Shown here piece after piece: positions 16,653 to 24,331 of a stretch of 49,161 nt of DNA. The notes beneath the pieces are model-generated. The model worked only from the letters and a program-made list of their open reading frames with translations. It ran no database searches and was not told where the DNA came from. The number at the start of each line of letters is the position of its first letter. Position 1 is the stretch's first letter. Position numbers and translations under genes: made by a program. The stretch comes from Lachnospiraceae bacterium (lineage in GTDB: Bacteria; Bacillota; Clostridia; Lachnospirales; Lachnospiraceae): assembly GCA_011960625.1 (NCBI GenBank), contig BLMJ01000125.1, forward strand, positions 1 to 49,161, read 5' to 3'.

Positions 16653-17951
16653 ATGAAAAATATGAGAAAAATCATACCAGTAATCATGGCAGCCACACTC
16701 ATCTGCTCAAGCCTGCCTATGGCAGCGCAGGCAGACGGAGCTAAGGTCGTCACAATCGGGGCCAACCTTACAGACGAACAGAAAAAATCGATGTACGACT
16801 ACTTCGGAACTACACCCGAAGCCGTCAATACCATCGAGGTTACAAACACCGACGAACGGAAATACATGGAAGGAATTGCCTCGGAAGCACAGATCGGGAC
16901 ACAGACCTATAGCTGTTCTTACGTAGAACCCACAACCAGCGGAGGCATCCAGGTCAAAGTAGGAAACCTGACCTTCGTCACAAGCTCTATGATTGCCTCC
17001 ACTCTGCTGACCTCAGGCGTAGAGAACTGCAACGTTGTAGCAGCCTCCCCCTTCGAGGTATCCGGCACAGGAGCTCTTACAGGTATCATGATGGCCTACG
17101 AGAAAGCCAGCGGCGAGACTCTGAGCGAAGAACAGAAATCTGCTGCCACGGAAGAACTGGTGACCACAGGCGCACTTGCCGACGCAATCGGCAAAGAAGA
17201 GGCCGAGAAACTGATGAACGAAGTTAAAAAGGAAGTTATCGAGAATGACCTAACCGATGCCGATAAAATAAAGGACGCCATCACAGACGCAGCAAAAGAC
17301 TCCAATATCACGCTGACCGAAGAGCAGATGGCACAAATCAACGCATTGATGAAGAACATTTCCCAGTATGACTACGACGTGAACTCTCTGAAACAAACAC
17401 TGGAAAATCTGGAAGGCAAAGTCAATGACAGCGGATTCTTCCAAAACTTATGGACTTCTGTAAAGAACTTCTTTACAGGCGGCTCTAATAGCGGCGACGG
17501 CGGCATCATCAACGACACCAAAGACGAAGTACTCGGGGAGAACGCTGTAATCGACAGCACATTAGAAGTCTCCGGCAATGACAGTGAAACAGATGAAGAC
17601 GAAGGCGGTTTCTGGGATAAAGTAACAGGATTCTTCAAGAACCTCTTTGGAGGCAATGACAAAGACGAGGACGAATCCAAAGAAGACTCTGAAACCGAAG
17701 ACAATAGCGAAAAGGACATTGAAAATGACTCCGAAGCTTCTGACGGCACAGAGCAGCCCGTAGATACAGCCGGCAGTTTAGACTCTGAAGGGACGGACAA
17801 CGAAACTGCCCCGGCGGATGAAGGAGCCCTTAATGCTTCCGACAATCCGCCTAACGCCGAAGTTCCAAACAATAATGGGGGGGATACCGCCAACACTGAT
17901 ACTCAGGCCACCGATACCAATTCGAATGACAACACAGGCGACGCACAATAA
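16653..17951 (+). CDS. Secreted DUF1002 protein with acidic C-terminal tail
   Basis: A 432-residue protein with a clear signal peptide (MKNMRKIIPVIMAATLICSS, cleavage near AQADG). Residues about 30-260 match DUF1002, a family of exported Firmicutes proteins of unknown role (DEQKKSMYDYFGTTPEAV, CNVVAASPFEVSGTGALTG). After residue 290 comes a low-complexity acidic tail rich in Asp, Glu, Ser and Thr, with two FWDKVTGFFKNLF-like amphipathic inserts (FFQNLWTSVKNFF and this one) flanking it. The nearest strong ribosome site is about 28 bases from the ATG, with a small GGTG/CACC stem between. Confidence 0.85.
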   Translation: MKNMRKIIPVIMAATLICSSLPMAAQADGAKVVTIGANLTDEQKKSMYDYFGTTPEAVNTIEVTNTDERKYMEGIASEAQIGTQTYSCSYVEPTTSGGIQVKVGNLTFVTSSMIASTLLTSGVENCNVVAASPFEVSGTGALTGIMMAYEKASGETLSEEQKSAATEELVTTGALADAIGKEEAEKLMNEVKKEVIENDLTDADKIKDAITDAAKDSNITLTEEQMAQINALMKNISQYDYDVNSLKQTLENLEGKVNDSGFFQNLWTSVKNFFTGGSNSGDGGIINDTKDEVLGENAVIDSTLEVSGNDSETDEDEGGFWDKVTGFFKNLFGGNDKDEDESKEDSETEDNSEKDIENDSEASDGTEQPVDTAGSLDSEGTDNETAPADEGALNASDNPPNAEVPNNNGGDTANTDTQATDTNSNDNTGDAQ

Positions 17952-18057
17952 AAGCGATTATCCCCTTATTTTAAGGGCAATAAGGTCAACCGGGCTACCC
18001 AAGCAACATTTTTTCGGCAGCCCTTCTATGTTAAATCTTTTTTACTTTAAATCTCTT
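17952..18057. terminator. Convergent terminator region
   Basis: Between convergent genes. CCTTATT (17965 region) pairs with AATAAGG, and GGGCTACC pairs with GGCAGCCC around an internal T6, followed on the plus strand by a T-rich stretch with CTTTTTTAC. Confidence 0.5.
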
Positions 18058-19080
18058 TTACTCTTCTACATTCCACGCATCTTCACCATCCCAGATATCT
18101 CTCCAGTCCTTAGCGCTCTCCCACAGAAATACCTGTCCTTTAAGCAGACGGAAATTCCGGTCAGCCTTCCTAAGTCTCTCCATCTCCTCATCTGTCAGGA
18201 AATCTTCTGTCGTACATTTCAGATTTCCTACATATTCATTCTCAAATACAGAAAATGGAATCGGAACCTGCCCTCTCTGCACTGCCCATTTCACACAGAT
18301 AGTTGCAGGATGGCAGTTATGCGCCTTGGCAATCTCAACCAACTCCGGCATCTCGAACGTAACCAAATCTCCAGGCGCCGTATCCCTCTTTGGACGGCAG
18401 GGTGAACCAAGGGGGCTGTATGCAATCGGAAGAATATCATGGGCTTTACAGTACTCAAAAAGCTTGGGCTGCTGGAAAGTCGGATTAATCTCCACCTCAA
18501 GCACCACCGGCTTAATCCGGCACAGCGGAAGAATCTGCTCCATCTTCGTAATCGTAACATTCGACATTCCGATCCCCCGTACCAATCCCATATCTACCAG
18601 TTTTTCCATCTGCCTCCAGGTAGTCATATACTCTTCCAGACAAAACGGTACATGGTTCGGATCTCTTCCTTCTAGCTTAGCTCCTTGCTCGTGATGATTT
18701 GGGAAGGGCCAGTGAACCATATATATATCTACATAATCCAGCTTAAGATCTCGAAGGCTCTTTGCACAGGATACAAGGACGTCTCCTTGTTTGTGCATAT
18801 TGTTCCATACCTTCGTCATAATCGTCATATCCTTGCGCTGTACGATTCCTTCCTCGAAGGCACGCGCATAAACTTTCCCAATCTCCTTCTCATTTCCATA
18901 AGCAGCCGCACCGTCAAACAGACGATATCCCGCCTTAATCGCTCCATAAACGGCATCTGCAACCTGAGTGGAATCAAACTTATCATTTCCAAAGGTTCCC
19001 ATACCAATTCCTGGAATTACCATACCATTACTCAACTTTCTCTGTGGAACCAGAGCCGGATTTACTTTCTCCATCATCAT
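18058..19080 (-). CDS. Aldo/keto reductase
   Basis: A 340-residue NAD(P)H-dependent oxidoreductase of the AKR superfamily. The TIM-barrel signatures are present: FDGAAAYGNE (catalytic Asp and Tyr), the active-site Lys in TIMTKVW, and HWPF with the conserved His. The C-terminus extends past the usual length by about 40 residues. AAAGGAG precedes three consecutive ATG codons, so the exact start is uncertain by two residues. It is 14 bases downstream of the FGGY kinase, so both probably belong to one sugar or polyol pathway under the divergent DeoR regulator. The substrate is not identifiable. Confidence 0.9.
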   Translation of the reverse strand: MMMEKVNPALVPQRKLSNGMVIPGIGMGTFGNDKFDSTQVADAVYGAIKAGYRLFDGAAAYGNEKEIGKVYARAFEEGIVQRKDMTIMTKVWNNMHKQGDVLVSCAKSLRDLKLDYVDIYMVHWPFPNHHEQGAKLEGRDPNHVPFCLEEYMTTWRQMEKLVDMGLVRGIGMSNVTITKMEQILPLCRIKPVVLEVEINPTFQQPKLFEYCKAHDILPIAYSPLGSPCRPKRDTAPGDLVTFEMPELVEIAKAHNCHPATICVKWAVQRGQVPIPFSVFENEYVGNLKCTTEDFLTDEEMERLRKADRNFRLLKGQVFLWESAKDWRDIWDGEDAWNVEE

Positions 19081-19094
19081 TTTCTCCTTTCCTA

Positions 19095-20612
19095 CTACAA
19101 CTGAACTTCTGTCTTATAATATTCTTTCAGGCATTGATAGCCTGTCTCAAACAGACACTTCTGCCTGTCGTACACAACCTGATTCTCACGGTTTGGTTCA
19201 AACGTTTTCTCCTGCTTTACAAACTGACCAACCACGGAAAAATCCTCAAATACGCCGACTCCCACGCCTGCAATAACCGCAGCCGCAATGGAGGTGGCTG
19301 ATTCTACATTATCCAACCTGTGAAGCGTAACCCCAAGGACATCTGCCAAAATCTGTGCCAACACATCTCCTTTTGCTCCGCCGCCTGTAAGTACTAGCTC
19401 CGTCACCGCTTCTTTCTCTCTCTGCGCCTTCAAAATCAAATCAAGATTCATTGCAACGCCTTCCAGCACAGCCCGAACATAATCGCACTTCTCATGCTCC
19501 ATCTTAATACCTAGAAAACTACCTGAGGTGTCCGGATTCCACCGAGGACTCCGCTCTCCTAACAGATATGGAAGGAACACCAACCCTTTCGCTCCGGCAG
19601 GAGATTCCATTACAAGCCGGTTCAACAAGTCATAGACGGCTTCCCCCGTCTCTTTTGCTTCCTTCTCTTCATCTCTGCACAGCGCATTTTTAATGTAAGA
19701 GTAGGAGCTGCCTGCTGCCTGCATGGTCCCGCATGGCATATATTTTCCAGTAATCACATGTCCAAAACAAATCAAGGTTCTCTCTTTATCAAGAAATACT
19801 TCATCCGAGGTACCTGCAATCCAGGCCGAAGTACCAAAAGATAGAAATCTGTGGCCATTCTTTATACTCCCTGCACCAAGCGCTGAACAAGGTCCATCTC
19901 CGCCGCCGCATACAACCTGTGTCTTCGCCGTAAGACCCAGAGCCTTTGCCGCACTTTCTGTCAACGTACCAATCACATCAGTGGAAGCATGAAGCTTTGG
20001 CAGCTTCTCTTGTTCTATCTCTGCCGCATCCAGAATCTCCTGAGACCACTCAAGCTTTCTCAGATCAAATACATCCGTCCCAGACGCCTCCGAATAATCC
20101 GTCACAAATTCTTTCGTCAGACGGCAAATGATATAATCCTTCGCAAGAAGCATCTTGTAGGTTTTCCTATAGACCTCCGGCTCATGGTCCCGAATCCACA
20201 TCAATTTCTCAATGCTGTAGCTGGCGCTCACTCGATGACCGTTCAGCTCATACATCCGGTCATATCCAACTCTATCTGCAAGCTTTTGCGCCTGTTCCTC
20301 TGCCCTTAAGTCCGCCCATATCATAGCCGGCCTTAACACATTGCCTTCTCGGTCAACCGCAATACATGCCTGCATCTGTGAAGAGAAAGAGATTCCCAGT
20401 ACATCCTCTGGAGGAATCCCTTCTATGATTTTCTTTGTCGCCATACAAACTGCATTCCACCAGTCCTCTGGATTCTGCTCCGCACAATTTCTTCCGAAAA
20501 AATGTACGTCATAGGGTACGGTATAACTCCCAATCAGCTTGCCTTCTGTCGAAAATAGAGACGCCTTGTTGCTGGATGTTCCTAAATCATGCGCAATCAA
20601 ATACTTTCCCAC
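19095..20612 (-). CDS. FGGY-family carbohydrate kinase (xylulokinase-like)
   Basis: A 505-residue sugar kinase with the two actin-fold phosphate motifs HDLGTSSNKASLF at the N-terminus and the ELVLTGGGAKGDVLAQILAD block of the second FGGY signature. It has the typical xylulokinase length. FGGY kinases phosphorylate xylulose, ribulose, gluconate, glycerol and others, so the sugar remains open. The GTG start at 20612 follows AAAGGAG. Its operon partner is an aldo/keto reductase. Divergently placed DeoR and an aldolase acting on fructose-6-phosphate-type substrates suggest catabolism of a ketose or polyol. Confidence 0.9.
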   Translation of the reverse strand: MGKYLIAHDLGTSSNKASLFSTEGKLIGSYTVPYDVHFFGRNCAEQNPEDWWNAVCMATKKIIEGIPPEDVLGISFSSQMQACIAVDREGNVLRPAMIWADLRAEEQAQKLADRVGYDRMYELNGHRVSASYSIEKLMWIRDHEPEVYRKTYKMLLAKDYIICRLTKEFVTDYSEASGTDVFDLRKLEWSQEILDAAEIEQEKLPKLHASTDVIGTLTESAAKALGLTAKTQVVCGGGDGPCSALGAGSIKNGHRFLSFGTSAWIAGTSDEVFLDKERTLICFGHVITGKYMPCGTMQAAGSSYSYIKNALCRDEEKEAKETGEAVYDLLNRLVMESPAGAKGLVFLPYLLGERSPRWNPDTSGSFLGIKMEHEKCDYVRAVLEGVAMNLDLILKAQREKEAVTELVLTGGGAKGDVLAQILADVLGVTLHRLDNVESATSIAAAVIAGVGVGVFEDFSVVGQFVKQEKTFEPNRENQVVYDRQKCLFETGYQCLKEYYKTEVQL

Positions 20613-20648
20613 ATCTTTTCTCCTTTCTCTGCCAGTCTTAGTACCTAC

Positions 20649-20677
20649 ATATTACCATAAGAAATAAAATTTGTAAA
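20649..20677 (-). promoter_or_regulatory. Promoter of the kinase/reductase operon
   Basis: On the minus strand TTTACA (20672-20677) and TAATAT (20649-20654) at 17-base spacing. Confidence 0.6.
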
Positions 20678-20695
20678 CTTAGAAAATATAATATC

Positions 20696-20707
20696 TTTCG
20701 TACGAAA
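20696..20707. promoter_or_regulatory. Candidate DeoR-family operator
   Basis: A perfect 12-bp palindrome TTTCGTACGAAA midway between the divergent promoters. DeoR-family regulators of sugar operons typically recognise TTTCG-containing repeats, so this is a good operator candidate. Confidence 0.55.
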
Positions 20708-20716
20708 CTAATCAAG

Positions 20717-20745
20717 TTGACATAACCCTATTTCTATGCTAAAAT
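20717..20745 (+). promoter_or_regulatory. Promoter of the deoR-like/aldolase operon
   Basis: Perfect TTGACA (20717-20722), a 17-base spacer and TAAAAT (20740-20745). Confidence 0.7.
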
Positions 20746-20814
20746 ATTTTCATCATGGAACGCGGGCAATCGATTTGCCACGCAAATTGGTTACAGATAT
20801 CAGGAGGAGGTACA

Positions 20815-21561
20815 ATGAAAGAACGACACACTGCACTGCTTGAGTACGTAACACAGAACGGAAAGACCGAAGTGAATACGCTTGCAAAATATCTGCAAAC
20901 CTCTGCTGTAACCATACGCAAAGACCTAGAATACCTGTCCGAGCGAGGTATCTTAAAGCGGGAACGCGGTTATGCCGTTCCCAACGATCCCGGCGATATC
21001 AATTACCGGATGGCTTTTCATATGGATACCAAACAGCGAATTGCGCGAGCCGCCGCCGCATGTGTTCAGGACGGCGAGACACTAATTATTGAATCTGGTT
21101 CTACCTGTGCCCTGTTTGCTGAAGAATTGGCAAAGACAAAGCGCAATATCACCATTATCACTAATTCCATGTATCTTGCCAACTATGTTAGCGCATACAC
21201 GAATATCCAACTTATTCTTCTGGGCGGAACACTGCAGGTACATAGCCAATCCTTGGTGGGTCCTCTGACGAAGAGCGCCATTACTGCCTTCCATGTGGAC
21301 AAGATTTTCACAGGAACAGATGGCTATTCCCGTGACTATGGCTTCACCGGAGAAGACTTGACACGCTCAGATACTCTAAGGGCCATGATTGCTTCTGCGA
21401 ACCATACCTATGTATTGGCCGGCTCAGAGAAATTCAGACAGCCAGGATCCGTATATTTTCTGAAGCTTGAGCATGTATATCAGATTGTCACAGACAGCGG
21501 AATCGCTTCAGAAGAAAAGGATTTTCTTCTGAAGCAAGGAATACTTGTAACTATTGCCTAA
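20815..21561 (+). CDS. DeoR/GlpR-family sugar-operon regulator
   Basis: A 248-residue regulator: N-terminal winged HTH (EVNTLAKYLQTSAVTIRKDL with YLSERGILKRERGYA) and a C-terminal ribose-isomerase-like sensor domain (ESGSTCALFAEEL, ITNSMYLANYV, LILLGGTLQ). These regulators are normally repressors released by a phosphorylated sugar. I place the start at ATG 20815, directly after GGAGGAGG, not at the longer frame from 20755. It is divergent from the kinase/reductase pair and 26 bases upstream of the aldolase. Confidence 0.92.
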   Translation: MKERHTALLEYVTQNGKTEVNTLAKYLQTSAVTIRKDLEYLSERGILKRERGYAVPNDPGDINYRMAFHMDTKQRIARAAAACVQDGETLIIESGSTCALFAEELAKTKRNITIITNSMYLANYVSAYTNIQLILLGGTLQVHSQSLVGPLTKSAITAFHVDKIFTGTDGYSRDYGFTGEDLTRSDTLRAMIASANHTYVLAGSEKFRQPGSVYFLKLEHVYQIVTDSGIASEEKDFLLKQGILVTIA

Positions 21562-21587
21562 CCATATATTATTCAAGGAGGTAACTT

Positions 21588-22268
21588 ATGAAATATTTAT
21601 TAGACACAGCAAATCTTGCAGACATCAGACGTTTTTATGACATTTTCCCAATTGCGGGAGTCACTTCCAATCCATCCATTGTAAAAAAAGAAGGGAAGAT
21701 CGACTTCTTTGCTCATATGAATGAGATTCGTTCTATTATCGGGCCAGACAAACCGCTTCATATCCAAGTGACTGCCCTGGATACAGACGGGATGTTAAGA
21801 GATGCCGATACTCTGCTTACGAAAATAGATCAAAACATTTACATAAAGATTCCGGTAACAATGGAAGGTATTCGTGCAATCAAGCGTTTAAAAGCCCAGG
21901 ATAACATTCATGTAACCGGCACCGCTATCTACAGCAGACAACAGGGATTTTTGGCTATGGAAGCCGGTGCAGACAGCATTGCTCCATACTTTAACCGCAT
22001 GGAGAATATGGGACTAAATTCTGACGAGATCATCGCATCCCTGGCTGAGATGATTGACCTCTATCACTATGACACCGAGATTCTTGCGGCAAGCTTCAAA
22101 AACGCCGGGCAGGTAGACCGCGCATTCCTTGCCGGAGCACAGACTGCTACTATGGATCCCTCCATCTTAGAGGCCGCCATCAATCAAGCCCATATTACTG
22201 CAGCGGTAGATGCATTCGACCAGGATTGGAAATCCATCTTCGGAGATAAGACGCTATCAGAATTATAG
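21588..22268 (+). CDS. fsa: Fructose-6-phosphate aldolase (FSA/TalC type)
   Basis: A 226-residue short transaldolase-family protein. The Schiff-base lysine is in IYIKIPVT (Lys87), with Asp6, Thr26 and Asn28 conserved in the barrel. Gln60 (LHIQV) and Tyr134 (IAPYFNR) are the residues that distinguish fructose-6-phosphate aldolases from true transaldolases, which carry Glu and Phe there. The likely reaction is reversible cleavage of fructose 6-phosphate or a related ketose to dihydroxyacetone and glyceraldehyde 3-phosphate. It lies in one transcription unit with the DeoR regulator; AAGGAGG precedes it. Confidence 0.88.
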   Translation: MKYLLDTANLADIRRFYDIFPIAGVTSNPSIVKKEGKIDFFAHMNEIRSIIGPDKPLHIQVTALDTDGMLRDADTLLTKIDQNIYIKIPVTMEGIRAIKRLKAQDNIHVTGTAIYSRQQGFLAMEAGADSIAPYFNRMENMGLNSDEIIASLAEMIDLYHYDTEILAASFKNAGQVDRAFLAGAQTATMDPSILEAAINQAHITAAVDAFDQDWKSIFGDKTLSEL

Positions 22269-22273
22269 AGCAC

Positions 22274-22301
22274 AAATGGGAGGGGATAACCCCTCCCATT
22301 T
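22274..22301. terminator. Bidirectional terminator between fsa and glgB
   Basis: A perfect 12-bp stem: AAATGGGAGGGG (22274-22285) and CCCCTCCCATTT (22290-22301) with loop ATAA. It lies between convergent genes and overlaps the first two bases of the glgB stop codon. The adjacent tracts are A/T-rich. Confidence 0.8.
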
Positions 22302-24210
22302 AAAATTCAAAGATTGCCACACCATATGGCGGAAGTTTATATGCGAATGAGAATGGTCTTCCATCACATTCTTTCTTCACAGCCTTATATACCTCCGGCC
22401 TCTCTTCACCTTTCCCGCCATACTGTATATCATCACTGTTCATAATCAGCTTATACTGCTTCTTACGCGGCACGCCCACCCGATAATCGTCCCGCGCCAT
22501 AGGCGTAAAGTTGCACACAAACAGCAGATTCTTCTTCTTACCTTTTGAATGTCTTACAAAACTAAAGATACTCCTGCTGGCGTCATCCGCATTGATCCAC
22601 TCAAAACCTTCCCAGCTGTCATCCAACTCATACATTGCCTTGTTGCGCTTATACAGATGGAGAAGCTCCTTCACCCAGTTCTGCATCTGCTTATGCTCAT
22701 CCTCCGCAAGCAGGAACCAATCAAGCTCTCTCTCCTCGCTCCACTCCCGAAGCTGAGCAAACTCCTGTCCCATAAACAACAGCTTCTTACCAGCATGTCC
22801 CATCATAAACGCATATCCAACCTTAAGGTTCGCAAATTTATCAAACCCAAGACCTGGCATCTTATTCAGCATAGAGCATTTTAGATGTACCACCTCGTCA
22901 TGAGACAATACCAAAATATAACGCTCACTGTGCGCATAACTCATGGCAAATGTCATCTGATGATGATGATCTTTTCTGAAATAGGGATCAAGCTTCATAT
23001 ATTCCGTAAAATCATGCATCCAGCCCATATTCCACTTAAGGCTGAACCCAAGTCCGTCATCCTCCACGCTGCCTGTAACCATGGGCCATGCCGTAGACTC
23101 CTCGGCAATCATAACTGCGCCTGGATTCCTTCCAAGAACGACAGAATTAAGGTGCTTAAAGAAATCTATCGCCTCTAGGTTCTTATTGCCGCCGTACTTA
23201 TTGGCAATCCACTGTCCATCCTGCTTTCCATAATCCAGATAAAGCATAGAAGCCACGGCATCTACTCTCAGTCCGTCCACATGGAACTGCTCTACCCAGT
23301 ATAGCGCATTGGAAATCAGGAAATTACGCACTTCATTCTTCCCATAATCAAAAATCTTCGTACCCCAGTCTGGATGCTCTCCCTTCTTTGGATCTGCATA
23401 CTCATAAGTAGGTGTACCATCAAAATCTGCCAGTCCATGGATATCTCTTGGGAAATGTGCTGGAACCCAGTCCAGAATTACACCAATCTTATTCCGATGG
23501 AAATAGTTCACCATCCATGCGAAATCCTCTGGCGTTCCATATCTGGAAGTCGGTGCAAAATATCCGATTACCTGATATCCCCAGGAACCGTCAAATGGAT
23601 GCTCCGCAATACCGATCAACTCCACATGGGTATATCCCATATCCTTCACATACTTGGCGCACTCTTTTGCAAATTCCCGATAATTGTAGAATCCATCATC
23701 CTCTCTTCCTGGATGACGCTTCCAAGAACCGATATGCGCCTCATAGATTGACATCGGCTCTTCAGTATGTTTCCATGTCTTGCGGTTCTCCATCCAGACA
23801 TTGTCCGTCCACGTAATCTTCGTAAGATCTGCAACTCTAGACGCTGTCCCAGGCCTTAGCTCCGCATAATTACCATATGGGTCTGCCTTAAATACAAACT
23901 CTCCCTGATAGGTTTCCACGCAGAATTTATACAGATCATATTCCTGAACATCCGGAATAAAACAAGTATATATTCCAAGAGGCTCTCCTCTCTCCATCGG
24001 ATTCGCTTCCATATTCCATTCATTAAAATCGCCTACCACGGATACGGAACGCGCATGTGGAGCCCATACTGCAAAATACACTCCCTCTTTCTTTCCCTTT
24101 TTCACCTTATGGGCGCCGAGTTTTTTATAAATCTCATAATGATTACCCTGACCCAAAAGATAATGATCCAGTTCACCGATTTCATATGGTTTTGGTTTTC
24201 TTGCTGCCAT
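22300..24210 (-). CDS. glgB: 1,4-alpha-glucan branching enzyme
   Basis: A 636-residue GH13 enzyme that forms alpha-1,6 branches in glycogen. Order: N-terminal carbohydrate-binding module (YFAVWAPHARSVSVVGDFNEW near residue 50), the TIM barrel with catalytic Asp in DGLRVDAVASMLYLDYG (near 313) and Glu in MIAEEST (near 368), SHDEVVH (near 437), and a C-terminal beta domain. The ATG at 24210 has GAGGGATG just upstream; a GTG five codons earlier would overlap that site. No other glycogen gene is adjacent. Confidence 0.96.
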   Translation of the reverse strand: MAARKPKPYEIGELDHYLLGQGNHYEIYKKLGAHKVKKGKKEGVYFAVWAPHARSVSVVGDFNEWNMEANPMERGEPLGIYTCFIPDVQEYDLYKFCVETYQGEFVFKADPYGNYAELRPGTASRVADLTKITWTDNVWMENRKTWKHTEEPMSIYEAHIGSWKRHPGREDDGFYNYREFAKECAKYVKDMGYTHVELIGIAEHPFDGSWGYQVIGYFAPTSRYGTPEDFAWMVNYFHRNKIGVILDWVPAHFPRDIHGLADFDGTPTYEYADPKKGEHPDWGTKIFDYGKNEVRNFLISNALYWVEQFHVDGLRVDAVASMLYLDYGKQDGQWIANKYGGNKNLEAIDFFKHLNSVVLGRNPGAVMIAEESTAWPMVTGSVEDDGLGFSLKWNMGWMHDFTEYMKLDPYFRKDHHHQMTFAMSYAHSERYILVLSHDEVVHLKCSMLNKMPGLGFDKFANLKVGYAFMMGHAGKKLLFMGQEFAQLREWSEERELDWFLLAEDEHKQMQNWVKELLHLYKRNKAMYELDDSWEGFEWINADDASRSIFSFVRHSKGKKKNLLFVCNFTPMARDDYRVGVPRKKQYKLIMNSDDIQYGGKGEERPEVYKAVKKECDGRPFSFAYKLPPYGVAIFEF

Positions 24211-24270
24211 ATAGTCATCCCTCACATTCTGTTGCGATATATACTATTATTATACTTTAGACTGGCGCAA

Positions 24271-24316
24271 AAAGAAAGAGTTTTGACCAATCTTCCCAGT
24301 CAAAACCCTTTTTTTC
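24271..24316. terminator. Terminator after the 1.4-kaa gene
   Basis: GTTTTGAC (24280-24287) pairs perfectly with GTCAAAAC (24299-24306). It is followed on plus by T7 and on minus by TCTTTCTTTTT, so it can work both ways. It separates the giant gene from glgB. Confidence 0.8.
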
Positions 24317-24331
24317 TTTATTCAGCAAGCT

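Noticed and set aside
17372-17896. Ser-rich minus-strand frame over the DUF1002 tail
   Set aside because: It is the complement of an acidic low-complexity tail and has no promoter or ribosome site.
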